64,000 nt of DNA from Alistipes sp. Marseille-P5061 (lineage in GTDB: Bacteria; Bacteroidota; Bacteroidia; Bacteroidales; Rikenellaceae), in assembly GCF_900290115.1 (NCBI RefSeq), contig NZ_LT985749.1:84230-148229 (forward strand). The letters are read 5' to 3'. Numbering within the stretch: position 1 is the first letter of the stretch; each line of letters opens with the position of its first letter. The notes below the pieces were generated by a model. The model was given only the letters and a program-made list of their open reading frames with translations, was not told the origin of the DNA and searched no databases. The position numbers and the translations under genes were made by a program. Shown in pieces: positions 26,214 to 34,959 of this stretch.

Positions 26214-26590
26214 AACAGATTCTTTGGAGCTGCGTCGGGCTGCTGCTGGCGTTGCTGGCCCTGCTCGGCGGATTTCGGCTCTTCTACGATTTCGAATACC
26301 ACAAGATCCGCCCGCTGTGCGGCGAGTGGCGTTCGACACGGAATGACACCCGGCTCGAGATTGACCATCGGGACGATGGCTTCTGGATTCGCATCCATCG
26401 CTACGATTCGCGGACGGGTCGTGAATCCTTTGAGAGGCACCCGCTGAAGTATGCCTCGTGCATCCATTACGAGGACTACGGCCGAGCGCGTGTCGACCTC
26501 TTCCACACCCCCGGTTCCGACCTGCTGCTGGTCATTCCGGGAGGTATTTTCAAACGCGATTTGTCCAACCTTCAAAACAACTTACCATGA
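26210..26590 (+). CDS. DUF3876 conjugative-element protein
   Basis: The 126-residue protein has an N-terminal membrane helix (ILWSCVGLLLALLALLGGFR) and a beta-rich domain around CGEWRSTRNDTRLEIDH, then DGFWIRIHRYDSRTGRES, the pattern of DUF3876. Function is unknown, and the family is found in these tra operons. It overlaps traG by 4 bp and the next gene by 4 bp (ATGA at both ends), so translation is coupled. Confidence 0.7.
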   Translation: MKQILWSCVGLLLALLALLGGFRLFYDFEYHKIRPLCGEWRSTRNDTRLEIDHRDDGFWIRIHRYDSRTGRESFERHPLKYASCIHYEDYGRARVDLFHTPGSDLLLVIPGGIFKRDLSNLQNNLP

Positions 26591-27039
26591 GTAGTACCCC
26601 AAACATCACCCCCGCGGAGGCGCTCACGGCGCTGCGGGCCGAAATCCGACAACGCACCCAGCTTGTGCGACTTATCACCTCGCTGCAGGAGGAGATTGCC
26701 TACGACTGCATCTGCGGTTCGTGGCTCTCGACGGAGAACAACCTCTCGGCCACAATCCGCCGCATCTGCACCCGAACCTACCGGATGCTGATCTTCGACA
26801 ACACGCTTTGCTACCGGCGGCTGGTGCAGGATACCGTCATCACGGCCGAGCGTCGCACGCTGCTCTTCGGCAGCCGCGACAATCCACGCGACATGCACCC
26901 CATCGAGCTCGACCCCGAGAGCGATACGCTGCTGCTGGGCTGCTACGGACGCTTTGTCGCGGAGGAGCGGGCTTGCCGACGTGCGGAGCAGGAGAGCATT
27001 TCCGAAGAGTGTTTCACGGATCATGAACCCGAGGCATGA
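26587..27039 (+). CDS. Conserved tra-operon protein of unknown function
   Basis: The 150-residue soluble protein contains helical segments (TALRAEIRQRTQLVRLITSL, then LSATIRRICTRTYRMLIFDN). No domain is recognised. Overlapping start and stop codons on both sides (ATGA) tie it firmly into the operon between the DUF3876 gene and a 34-codon frame. Confidence 0.65.
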   Translation: MSSTPNITPAEALTALRAEIRQRTQLVRLITSLQEEIAYDCICGSWLSTENNLSATIRRICTRTYRMLIFDNTLCYRRLVQDTVITAERRTLLFGSRDNPRDMHPIELDPESDTLLLGCYGRFVAEERACRRAEQESISEECFTDHEPEA

Positions 27040-27140
27040 AGTGGCGTGAAGTATTCGAAGGGCTCTTTCGCCCTGCAGCCGGGGAGGACCCCGCGATGAT
27101 GCAGCCCGCCGAAGCGGCACCCCGCAAATTGAGACATTGA
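27036..27140 (+). CDS. 34-residue small protein in the tra operon
   Basis: The ATG lies within the ATGA stop overlap of the preceding gene. The sequence begins MKWREVFEGLFRPAAGEDPA and ends PRKLRH. It is too short for family assignment. The overlap architecture, identical to that of its two neighbours, is the only support for translation. Confidence 0.4.
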   Translation: MKWREVFEGLFRPAAGEDPAMMQPAEAAPRKLRH

Positions 27141-27165
27141 ACCACCCTCAAAAAACGACCGAACC

Positions 27166-27795
27166 ATGAAACCACGCATCATTCTGCTCTGCCTCGGGCT
27201 GCTCCTGACAGCCCGGGCCGCGCAGGCACAATGGGTCGTCACGGACCCTACGAACCTCGCACAGGGAATCATCAACTCCACCAAACAGATCGTCGAAGCG
27301 GCCCGCAACGGCTCGACCCTCCTGCAAAGTTTTCAAGAGACCGTAAAGATTTACGAGCAAGGAAAGCGATATTACGACGCGCTGAAGGCGGTCAACAACC
27401 TCGTCCGCTCGGCCCGCAAGGTCCAGCAGTGCATGCTGCTCGTCGGGGAGATCTCCGACATCTACGTCAACGGCTATCAGCGCATGGTGGTCGATGACAA
27501 CTTCTCGGCCGCGGAACTGGCGGCCATCGCCACGGGATATGCCCGCATCATCGAGGAGTCGGCCGGGGAGCTCAAGGAGCTGCAGGATATTGTCAACCCC
27601 ACGGACATGTCGCTGACGGATAAGGACCGCATCGACGTGGTGGAACGGGTCTATGGAGTGCTGCGCCACCATCGGGATCTGGCCCGCTACTACACGCGCA
27701 AGAACATCTCCATCTCGCTGCTGCGCGGCGCCCGACGCAACGACCTCGACCGCGCGATGGCTCTTTACGGAACCGACGAACAACGATACTGGTAG
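27166..27795 (+). CDS. traI: TraI, VirB5-like periplasmic protein (DUF4141)
   Basis: The 209-residue protein has a signal peptide (PRIILLCLGLLLTARAAQA) followed by QWVVTDPTNLAQGIINSTKQ, the signature of DUF4141/TraI. The rest is helical (QSFQETVKIYEQGKRYYDAL). It is expected to act in the periplasm as a minor channel component. It is 2 bp from traJ. Confidence 0.88.
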   Translation: MKPRIILLCLGLLLTARAAQAQWVVTDPTNLAQGIINSTKQIVEAARNGSTLLQSFQETVKIYEQGKRYYDALKAVNNLVRSARKVQQCMLLVGEISDIYVNGYQRMVVDDNFSAAELAAIATGYARIIEESAGELKELQDIVNPTDMSLTDKDRIDVVERVYGVLRHHRDLARYYTRKNISISLLRGARRNDLDRAMALYGTDEQRYW

Positions 27796-27797
27796 CG

Positions 27798-28853
27798 ATG
27801 ATACAGGCACTCTCCATTTCGGAGAACATCCACACGATTCTCCGCGTTCTCTACGACGACATGATGGTTCTCTGCTATCCGATGGCCAAAGTTGCCACGG
27901 CCATAGCCGGAATCGGGGCCCTAATTTACATTGCCTACCGCATCTGGCAGGCGATGGTCCGGGCCGAACCCATTGACCTCTTCCCGTTGCTGCGACCTAT
28001 GGCGATTGGCATTTGCATCATGTTCTTCCCGACCCTTGTGCTCGGGTCGCTCAACGGAATCCTCTCACCGCTGGTGCAGGCCACCCACTCGCTGATGGTC
28101 GGCCAGACCTTCAACATGCAGGAGTGGCGACAGGAGTGCGTACGCCTCGAACAGGAGAGCCGCGAGCGGCTTCCGGCAGAGAGTTACTACACCGAGGACG
28201 AGGAGAAGGAGCGCGAGTTGCAGGCCCTGGGCATCGACGAGCAGTCACAGCAAGCCCTCGACCGGATGCAGAGCGAGCGGAAGTCGTGGAGCATCAAGGG
28301 GATGATTCTGAAGGCCCTCACCGCGATCATGGAGCTCTTCTTCGCCGCCGCGGGCGTGATCCTCGACGTGCTGCGGACCTTCTACCTGATTGTCCTCTCG
28401 CTGCTCGGGCCCATCGCTTTCGCCATCTCGATTTTCGACGGATTTCAAAACACCCTGGTGCAATGGTTTTCCAAGTACATCTCCATCTACCTGTGGCTCC
28501 CTATCTCGGACCTCTTCTCGGCCATCATCGCCCGACTGCAAACCCTCTCGCTGCAGCACGATGCCGAGATGATGGCGCAGGACTACAACTGGTATTTTGA
28601 CATGTCGAACAGCATCAACCTGATTTTCATCCTCGTGGCCATCTGCGGCTATCTCTGCATCCCTTCGATTGCCTCATGGGTCGTGCAGGCCAACGGCTTC
28701 TCCTCCTACAACCGGACCATCTCGCGCGCCACGTCGCTTGTGAGCGGCGGTGCCGGCTGGATTACCGGGAAGGTCTGGGCCGGGACCAAAAGCACGGTCG
28801 GAGCCGCCGGAAAGGGGTTGGCTTCCGCAGCTCGTCTAATCCTCAAAAAGTAA
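27798..28853 (+). CDS. traJ: TraJ, VirB6-like polytopic membrane protein
   Basis: The 351-residue protein has several membrane segments (VATAIAGIGALIYIAYRIWQ, AIGICIMFFPTLVLGSL, LFFAAAGVILDVLRTFYLIV, LIFILVAICGYLCIPSIASW) and a central charged loop, as in TraJ. A C-terminal Gly/Ala-rich tail follows. It forms the inner-membrane part of the channel. Confidence 0.9.
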   Translation: MIQALSISENIHTILRVLYDDMMVLCYPMAKVATAIAGIGALIYIAYRIWQAMVRAEPIDLFPLLRPMAIGICIMFFPTLVLGSLNGILSPLVQATHSLMVGQTFNMQEWRQECVRLEQESRERLPAESYYTEDEEKERELQALGIDEQSQQALDRMQSERKSWSIKGMILKALTAIMELFFAAAGVILDVLRTFYLIVLSLLGPIAFAISIFDGFQNTLVQWFSKYISIYLWLPISDLFSAIIARLQTLSLQHDAEMMAQDYNWYFDMSNSINLIFILVAICGYLCIPSIASWVVQANGFSSYNRTISRATSLVSGGAGWITGKVWAGTKSTVGAAGKGLASAARLILKK

Positions 28854-28860
28854 TCGCATC

Positions 28861-29484
28861 ATGGAATTCAAATCATTGCTGAACATCGAAACCTCCTTCC
28901 GGCAGCTGCGTCTCTATGCGTTCGTCTTCGCCGGGATCTGCGCCGTGGTGACCATCACGGCCGTCAGCCTCTCGTATGCCTTTGCCGAGCGACAGCGCGA
29001 GAAGATCTACGTCCTCGACAACGGGCGCTCGCTCATGGTCGCCCTCTCGCAGGACCTTGCCCAGAACCGTCCCGTCGAGGCCCGCGAGCATGTGCGCCGC
29101 TTCCACGAACTCTTCTTCTCGCTCTCGCCCGACAAGGCAGCCATCGAGTCGAACATGGAACGGGCCCTGCAGATGGCAGACAAAAGCGCTCTATCCTACT
29201 ACAAGTTCCTGCAGGAGAAGGGGTTCTTCAACCGGCTGATTGCCGCCAACGTCTCGCAGATGGTCCATGTGGACAGCATCCGCTGCAACTTCGACCGCTA
29301 TCCCTACGAAGCCACGACCTATGCCCGGCAGCGCATCATGCGCGAGAACACGATCACCGAGCGGTCGCTCGTCACGACCTGCCGACTGGTCAACGTCTCC
29401 CGCTCGGACAACAACCCGCAGGGGTTTCTGGTCGAGGATCTGATGATTGTCGAAAATAAGGACCTGCAGACCTATGACCGTTAA
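28861..29484 (+). CDS. traK: TraK, VirB8-like bitopic protein
   Basis: The 207-residue protein opens with MEFKSLLNIETSFRQLRLYA and has one transmembrane helix (FVFAGICAVVTITAVSLSYA). Its periplasmic domain contains ENKDLQTYDR at the end, the common TraK tail. This is the VirB8-type assembly factor. It overlaps traL by 11 bp. Confidence 0.92.
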   Translation: MEFKSLLNIETSFRQLRLYAFVFAGICAVVTITAVSLSYAFAERQREKIYVLDNGRSLMVALSQDLAQNRPVEAREHVRRFHELFFSLSPDKAAIESNMERALQMADKSALSYYKFLQEKGFFNRLIAANVSQMVHVDSIRCNFDRYPYEATTYARQRIMRENTITERSLVTTCRLVNVSRSDNNPQGFLVEDLMIVENKDLQTYDR

Positions 29485-29692
29485 AGCACTTATCCAAAGC
29501 CGCGTGCGCTGGCTGCGCCGTCGTATCCGTCGCTGGCACGACCAACTCTCGCCCCGAACCCGGCGGTGCATCCTCCTGGGGATGTTTCTGCTGCTGGTCG
29601 GGCTCTACGGGCTGCTGCTCTTCGGCCCTGCACCGCAATTCGACTTCGGGAGGATGGCACCTCCCTCTTTGGAAAATCTGAAACTTCGATAA
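29474..29692 (+). CDS. traL: TraL small membrane protein
   Basis: The 72-residue protein has a strongly basic N-terminus (SRVRWLRRRIRRWHDQLSPR) and a single transmembrane helix (CILLGMFLLLVGLYGLLLFG), matching DUF3989/TraL. The start at 29474 lies within the end of traK. It is 2 bp from traM. Confidence 0.85.
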   Translation: MTVKALIQSRVRWLRRRIRRWHDQLSPRTRRCILLGMFLLLVGLYGLLLFGPAPQFDFGRMAPPSLENLKLR

Positions 29693-29694
29693 CC

Positions 29695-30897
29695 ATGGAA
29701 GAGAGACAAAAAAACACATCGACGCCCGATTCTGCTGCGGCATTCGAGCGTCAGCGAAAAAGAAAAGTCGTCCTGATGGCCGCAGTCGGAAGTTGCCTGG
29801 TCATCGCATTCATCTGGTTCCTCTTCAAACCCGCGCCCACGATCGGCGAAGGGCAGGCAGGGATCAACACCACGCTGCCCGACGGCAAGGCCCCGAAGAT
29901 TGAGGGCGACAAGCGCAAGGCCGCGGAGCGCGTGGCCAGCGAGGAGCAGTCCCGCAACCGGATGATGACCCTCGGGAACAACTCCTTCTCGCTGCTCGAT
30001 GAGGAGCTTCGCAACACGGAGCCGCAGTCTCCGACCGATGATCCCGTGCGCCGGGCTGCCGAGGCAAACCGCGCCATGCAGCAGCAGGCCCGACAATTCT
30101 ACGCCGCGCCGCCGCGCAATGCCGAAGTCGAAGAGCTTCGCGAGCAGGTGGCCTCCCTGCAGCAGCAACTCGACATCGAGCGGCAGCAGCCCGACCCGAT
30201 GGAGGTGGCCGAGGAGCAGTACCGCCTCGCACAGCGCTACCTCGGAGGCCGAACGGAGGTTTCAAGCGAGGCCGACGGCGCGAAATCCTCGGGACGTTTC
30301 AGCGTCATGCGACCCGTCCGCGAGGGCGATGTCCGGGCTTCGACCCTCAATCCGCGGATCGACTCCGCGCGGGAGCGCAACATCGGGTTTTTGACGGCCG
30401 CGGGCGTTCTTCCGGTAGATACGGCTCCGACCATCCGGGCCTGCATCGCGCAGACACAGGTCGTGCGTGTGGGCTCGACAATCGCCCTCCGACTGCTGGA
30501 ACCGGTACGCATCGACGGCGAGGTGATCCCCCGCAATACGCCGCTCTACGGCGCCGTCTCCGTAACGACCGACCGGCTGCGGGTGACGGTAACCTCCATC
30601 GAATACCGGGGACGCATCTTCCAGGTGCAGGCAGAGGCGTATGATCTCGACGGCCAGCCGGGAATCAACGTCCCCAACTCCCGCGAACGGACAGCCCTCA
30701 AGGAGGCGCTGGCATCCGTGGGGCAGACGGCCGGGACGAGCGTGAACATCACCCACTCGGCCGGGCAGCAGGTCCTCGCAGAGCTGGCACGGGGCGGGGT
30801 TCAGGCATCCTCCCGCTACCTCTCCGAGAAACTCCGCGAGGTGCGCATCACCCTCAAGGCCAACCACCAGATTCTGTTAATCTCCAAAGAAAACTAA
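29695..30897 (+). CDS. traM: TraM, VirB10-like protein
   Basis: The start at 29695 (MEERQKNTSTPDSAAAFERQ) gives 400 residues. One transmembrane helix (VVLMAAVGSCLVIAFIWFLF) is followed by a long Glu/Gln-rich coiled linker and a C-terminal beta-barrel domain (IALRLLEPVRIDGEVIPRNT, then PLYGAVSVTTDRLRVTVTSI), the TraM/VirB10 pattern. It spans the periplasm to the outer-membrane complex. Confidence 0.92.
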   Translation: MEERQKNTSTPDSAAAFERQRKRKVVLMAAVGSCLVIAFIWFLFKPAPTIGEGQAGINTTLPDGKAPKIEGDKRKAAERVASEEQSRNRMMTLGNNSFSLLDEELRNTEPQSPTDDPVRRAAEANRAMQQQARQFYAAPPRNAEVEELREQVASLQQQLDIERQQPDPMEVAEEQYRLAQRYLGGRTEVSSEADGAKSSGRFSVMRPVREGDVRASTLNPRIDSARERNIGFLTAAGVLPVDTAPTIRACIAQTQVVRVGSTIALRLLEPVRIDGEVIPRNTPLYGAVSVTTDRLRVTVTSIEYRGRIFQVQAEAYDLDGQPGINVPNSRERTALKEALASVGQTAGTSVNITHSAGQQVLAELARGGVQASSRYLSEKLREVRITLKANHQILLISKEN

Positions 30898-30908
30898 ACG
30901 ACAACACC

Positions 30909-31799
30909 ATGAAACGAGACCTCATTTATCTGACTCTTCTGGCCGCTCTTTTTGCCGCGGCCAAAGTCATGGCCCAAAACGACGGAACCTCGTCCCGGCA
31001 GGGGCTCACGCCCCGCACCATCGAGGTGGGATTTACGAAGACCGTGCATATCCTCTTTCCGGCGCCCGTAACCTACATCGACATCGGCTCGATGGCCATC
31101 ATCGCCGGGAAGGCCGACGGCGCGGAAAATGTCGTGCGGGTGAAGGCCGCCGTGCGCGACTTTGCGGAGGAGACCAACCTCACGGTAATTACCGAGGACG
31201 GCGGATTCTACACCTTCGATGCCCGGTATGCCGAGAACCCCTCCACGTCGACCATCGAGATTGCGGCCGCGGAGACCCCGGCGACACAGCCTGCGTCAGC
31301 CTCAGAAACGACCCGTGCGGACGAGGGGCGCGTACTGCTCCGCGAGATTGGACGGGAACGTCCTGCCACGGTGAAGCGCGTGTTGAGCGACATCTACCGC
31401 CAGAACCGCGCGGACGTAAAGGGAATCCACACCCGAAAATACGGCGTGGAGGTCGAGGTGCGGGGAATCTACGTCCACAACGACGTAATCTACCTCCATG
31501 TGCAGATTGCCAACAACACGAACATCTCCTTCGAGGTGGACTATCGCCGCTTTGTCGTCGCGGACCGCAAAGCGGCCAAACGCACGGCTCAACAGCAGCG
31601 CATCATCGAACCGCTGCGGGTCTGCAACGACCCCTCGATTGTGCGCGGGCACCAGCGCCAGCGCATCGTCTTCGCTCTTCCGAAGCTGACACTCGAGGAG
31701 GACAAGATTCTCCTGCTGGAGATCGCCGAGAAGGACGGAGCTCGCCATCAATGTCTCGAAATTTCGAGCAAGGAGCTGCTCGGGGCAAAGGCATTGTAA
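30909..31799 (+). CDS. traN: TraN, VirB9-like protein (DUF4138)
   Basis: The 296-residue protein has a signal peptide, then LTPRTIEVGFTKTVHILFPA, the DUF4138 opening. The C-terminal domain VEVRGIYVHNDVIYLHVQIA then NNTNISFEVDYRRFVVADRK is typical of TraN. It is the last recognisable tra gene. The operon then ends at a terminator, with no traO, traP or traQ. Confidence 0.92.
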   Translation: MKRDLIYLTLLAALFAAAKVMAQNDGTSSRQGLTPRTIEVGFTKTVHILFPAPVTYIDIGSMAIIAGKADGAENVVRVKAAVRDFAEETNLTVITEDGGFYTFDARYAENPSTSTIEIAAAETPATQPASASETTRADEGRVLLREIGRERPATVKRVLSDIYRQNRADVKGIHTRKYGVEVEVRGIYVHNDVIYLHVQIANNTNISFEVDYRRFVVADRKAAKRTAQQQRIIEPLRVCNDPSIVRGHQRQRIVFALPKLTLEEDKILLLEIAEKDGARHQCLEISSKELLGAKAL

Positions 31800-31832
31800 G
31801 GATTGCAAGAAATAATAAACCTTATGTAGCAG

Positions 31833-31861
31833 GTAGGTCGCTAATTTCTTTAGCGACCTAC
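31833..31861 (+). terminator. Terminator of the tra operon
   Basis: GTAGGTCGCTA and TAGCGACCTAC form an 11-bp stem with a 7-base loop, 34 bp after the traN stop. A moderately T-rich tail follows. Confidence 0.65.
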
Positions 31862-31978
31862 TCGCTATTTTTATATCCACTCAACAAATTGGGAACCACT
31901 TATCCCAACACGCGATTATCGCGTGAACCAGATTTTCACACAGACTAAACCTTCAAAGCACATTTCAAAAAACAAGCA

Positions 31979-32004
31979 AAAAGGTTGTACATATACAACC
32001 TTTT
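31979..32004. promoter_or_regulatory. Operator-like palindrome upstream of the Fic gene
   Basis: AAAAGGTTGTA and TACAACCTTTT are perfect 11-bp inverted repeats separated by four bases, ending 14 bp before the -7 element. This is the usual place for a repressor or activator site. Confidence 0.6.
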
Positions 32005-32017
32005 CCAAGAATTATGT

Positions 32018-32025
32018 TATCTTTG
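32018..32025 (+). promoter_or_regulatory. -7 promoter element (TATCTTTG) of the Fic gene
   Basis: The match to TAnnTTTG is exact, 28 bp before ATG 32053. The upstream ATG at 32014 overlaps this element and is therefore unlikely to be used. Confidence 0.65.
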
Positions 32026-32052
32026 CAATATGGTTGGAAAATAGATGTCCGT

Positions 32053-33120
32053 ATGAAATATCTTAACATAAAAAAGGCTCTTGCAGCATGGCAGAATTTG
32101 CAACCACTGTTAGAAAAGGATAAAGAACGGCTTAGCCGACGTTTTACAGTGGATTTCAATTACAACAGCAACCACATTGAGGGTAACACGTTAACTTATG
32201 GACAGACAGAAATTCTGCTGCTTTTCGGCAAAGTGATTGGGGAGGCAGACGTGCGTGACGTACAAGAAATGACCGCTAGTAACGTAGGCCTGCGAATGAT
32301 GACGGAAGAGGCTACGGTGAAGGGAGTGCCATTGACACAGAATTTTATCCGGACATTACATAAAACCATATTACGAGAAGATTATACTGTTTATCGTAAT
32401 TTGCCTGGCGGCATGCAAACAAGTTATGTAATTCATGCCGGCCAGTATAAGACACGACCGAACAGTGTTATTACACGGTATGGGGACAGATTCGAATATG
32501 CTTCACCCGAGGAGACTCCTGGATTAATGGGAGATCTGGTGGATTGGTATAATGCCGCGGAGAAAGAGGGGAAATTATCTCCAGTAGAGTTGGCCGCGCT
32601 GTTTCACTATCGTTATATACGCATTCATCCATTCGAGGACGGCAACGGTCGTATTGCACGACTGATGGTGAACTACATTCTGACTCGCCATGACTATCCG
32701 ATGATTGTAGTACGCAGTCGTAAAAAAAGTGAGTATTTAGACGCTTTACACCAAACTGATATGGAGGTTGGCCCTGTCCCCAGTGATGGAGCCCATGCAG
32801 ACATCAAGGACATCCACCCTTTTTTGAAATATTTCAATGATCTGGTAGCTACGGAAATATATAATGATGTATTGTTTGTAAGCGAGCAAAATGAAAATGT
32901 ATGGTGGTATGATGGGGAACGGATTGCCTTCCGAACCCCCAATTATACGAAAATTCTGAACGCTATGCGAACACAGCCAACATTAACATTGGCAGACATG
33001 AAAGAGGAAACAGGTATTAGTGTGACGGCTATACAGAAACTGCTGGATCAGTTGATTTCCAAAAAATATGTGGAGCGTGGCGAGAAGGAAGGAAGCTGGA
33101 GAGTATTTGTAACACAATAA
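32053..33120 (+). CDS. Fic-domain AMPylase with N-terminal inhibitory motif
   Basis: The start at 32053 (MKYLNIKKALAAWQNLQPLL) gives 355 residues. The catalytic loop HPFEDGNGRIARL begins at His 192. The inhibitory motif (S/T)xxxE(G/N) is present as S39-N-H-I-E43-G in the N-terminal helix, so this is a class II, self-inhibited Fic protein. The C-terminal part looks like a winged helix (ILNAMRTQPTLTLADMKEET, then GISVTAIQKLLDQLISKKYV). Fic enzymes transfer AMP or a related group to target proteins. The AT-rich composition contrasts with the flanking tra genes. Toxin-like, signalling or cargo roles are all possible. Confidence 0.9.
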   Translation: MKYLNIKKALAAWQNLQPLLEKDKERLSRRFTVDFNYNSNHIEGNTLTYGQTEILLLFGKVIGEADVRDVQEMTASNVGLRMMTEEATVKGVPLTQNFIRTLHKTILREDYTVYRNLPGGMQTSYVIHAGQYKTRPNSVITRYGDRFEYASPEETPGLMGDLVDWYNAAEKEGKLSPVELAALFHYRYIRIHPFEDGNGRIARLMVNYILTRHDYPMIVVRSRKKSEYLDALHQTDMEVGPVPSDGAHADIKDIHPFLKYFNDLVATEIYNDVLFVSEQNENVWWYDGERIAFRTPNYTKILNAMRTQPTLTLADMKEETGISVTAIQKLLDQLISKKYVERGEKEGSWRVFVTQ

Positions 33121-33165
33121 TTCAGAATAAACGTTTTTGCAACGGATTAATTTCTAAAAGTTACT

Positions 33166-33196
33166 AGTCTACAAATCTAAAAAATCTGTAGACTTT
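33166..33196 (+). terminator. Terminator of the Fic gene
   Basis: AGTCTACA and TGTAGACT form an 8-bp stem followed by six T on the plus strand. It is 46 bp after the Fic stop. Confidence 0.75.
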
Positions 33197-33274
33197 TTTA
33201 TTTATCCCCCAGACACACTTTTGGAACAATATCATCAAAATACTCCTCACACATAATTTCCATAGCGTGATTTG

Positions 33275-33883
33275 TTATTTGGTTCGACAATAAGTCATGG
33301 TTCCATAAGGTTTCTTGCGTTGAATTTCTATCAGCAAGCCCCGTTGGACCAGTGAGGCGCAGGTCTCCCGGACGAAGTGCACACACGGCGAATCGAACGA
33401 ACAGCCCAGCGGTGCGCGAACAGTGTGCACCATCAGTTGCCGCACCAGTTCTTCAAGGACCTCATCCCGAAGGTGGTATTTCGATGGATCCGAGGTGCGG
33501 AAAGCCTCAAGAAAAAATTGTTCGGAATAGTGCTGTCGGTAGTAGGCCAACTCCTCTTCGACGGTAAAGTCATAGAGCCGGTCGTAGCGGTCCGTTGTCT
33601 GATATTGAAACGAAGTTCCCGGTCGCAGAACTCTTTCGACAAGGGCGATATGCGGTTCCTCGATCGGGCCGGAAAGCTCTGTCGGGTGGCAGTAGAGACA
33701 GGTCGTTCCCAACTGGAAGGAGGGACAACCCGGTGGGTTCTCCAGGATCGTAAAGCCGGCACGCGAGAAGAGCGCGCGGATCTCCGTGTAGAATCGGTCG
33801 TGCTGTTCGTGCGACATGCGTCCGTCGTTATAATCCGCCTCGATGCGGAAGTAGACGTCATAGATTGGATGGGTGGTTTTCAT
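33275..33883 (-). CDS. Conserved accessory protein of unknown function
   Basis: The 202-residue soluble protein begins MKTTHPIYDVYFRIEADYND. It contains CPSFQLGTTCLYCHPTELSG, a possible metal-binding or helper segment, and a C-terminal helical part with SPCVHFVRETCASLVQRGLL. I do not recognise the family. It is the last gene of a minus-strand set with ArdC, a zinc-ribbon protein and ParB that is typical of Bacteroidetes conjugative elements. Confidence 0.55.
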   Translation of the reverse strand: MKTTHPIYDVYFRIEADYNDGRMSHEQHDRFYTEIRALFSRAGFTILENPPGCPSFQLGTTCLYCHPTELSGPIEEPHIALVERVLRPGTSFQYQTTDRYDRLYDFTVEEELAYYRQHYSEQFFLEAFRTSDPSKYHLRDEVLEELVRQLMVHTVRAPLGCSFDSPCVHFVRETCASLVQRGLLIEIQRKKPYGTMTYCRTK

Positions 33884-33947
33884 GGTTTGAAAGGATTAAG
33901 CCGCAGCCCGAAGACTGCGGCATGGTTCAACAATCGGCAACAAAAAT

Positions 33948-34940
33948 CTATGCAGCCGGAGCTTCAGTCTCCTCTTCTACAATTTCGTCGGCTCCAGTCT
34001 CCAAATGGTCAAAAATCAACCGGGCGGCCCGATTGACATCGACCAGAATATCGAACAGATAGGCAGGTTCCCGACGCAATTGCGTAAGCCACCCTTTGAG
34101 ATAGGCGGCATTCTCCTCACGGGGCGTCGTGGCAAAGCCAGCCATGGCACCGCAAAGCGCCGAAGTCAGCTCCGCAACCAACTCTTCGCGGGCATACTCT
34201 TCGTCGCCAAAGTTGCTCCCCATCGTGCGGTTCAGACGCTCGGCATGGCCCGTGCTGTGGGCCACCTCGTGCAGCAACGTCCCGTAGAAGGCTTCGCCCT
34301 TCGGGAACTGCTCCTTGAGCGGGCAGACAACCCGATCGTGCAGGCGCGTGTAGTAAGCCCGGTCGCCGTAACGGAGTTCGATCGGGCAGAGCCACGCCTG
34401 CTGCTCGACCATCCGGTCGATCGGCTCGCAGACCATGCCGTCGGAGTAATCCTTCCGCTCGGCACGGGCCGTCAGCGCCGCATAGCGTTCCGGTTGCTTC
34501 TCTTGCATATCCGTTTGGTCGAGGTTGAAGACCGAATAGTAGCGTATGATGGGAATGACCTCGTACTGTTTGCGGGTCTCCTTCGGAAGCTGGCGGTACT
34601 CCTCGAGGTCGATCTTGCGGCGGGTCTCTTTGTGGCGGATGCAAATTTTCCAGAAGTAGACCGGGAACGACAGGGAGCCCTTGAGGATATTCAGCCCCTC
34701 CTCCTTGGCCTGCCGGAAGGTCATGAAGATTGGCGTTTGATAGTCCGCTATTCCCGAAAGGAAAAGCAGCATCAGAATGTTCCCGGCCCGGTAGGGCGTG
34801 CCGCGCAGGTTGCGGGGAAGACCGTGCGCGAGGTCCGTGAACCACGGTTTCTGCCAATCGGTTTCGAGGTGTTCAATACGCTGGATTATCAGCTCCGTCA
34901 GTCGGGGTGCTATGGCATCTATCAGATTGTGGTTTTTCAT
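33948..34940 (-). CDS. ardC-like: ArdC-family antirestriction protein
   Basis: The start at 34940 (MKNHNLIDAIAPRLTELIIQ) gives 330 residues. The N-terminal ssDNA-binding ArdC domain (WQKPWFTDLAHGLPRNLRGT, then YRAGNILMLLFLSG) is followed by a zinc-metallopeptidase-like domain with HEVAHSTGHAERLNR. ArdC proteins protect incoming single-stranded DNA of conjugative elements from restriction. A short GCCGCAG/CTGCGGC hairpin lies just after the gene (33900-33922). Confidence 0.88.
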   Translation of the reverse strand: MKNHNLIDAIAPRLTELIIQRIEHLETDWQKPWFTDLAHGLPRNLRGTPYRAGNILMLLFLSGIADYQTPIFMTFRQAKEEGLNILKGSLSFPVYFWKICIRHKETRRKIDLEEYRQLPKETRKQYEVIPIIRYYSVFNLDQTDMQEKQPERYAALTARAERKDYSDGMVCEPIDRMVEQQAWLCPIELRYGDRAYYTRLHDRVVCPLKEQFPKGEAFYGTLLHEVAHSTGHAERLNRTMGSNFGDEEYAREELVAELTSALCGAMAGFATTPREENAAYLKGWLTQLRREPAYLFDILVDVNRAARLIFDHLETGADEIVEEETEAPAA

Positions 34941-34959
34941 GCTGAAAGTTTTGAAAGGG

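Noticed and set aside
33121..33274. Small gene after Fic
   Set aside because: Only a terminator and AT-rich spacer; no start with ribosome site.
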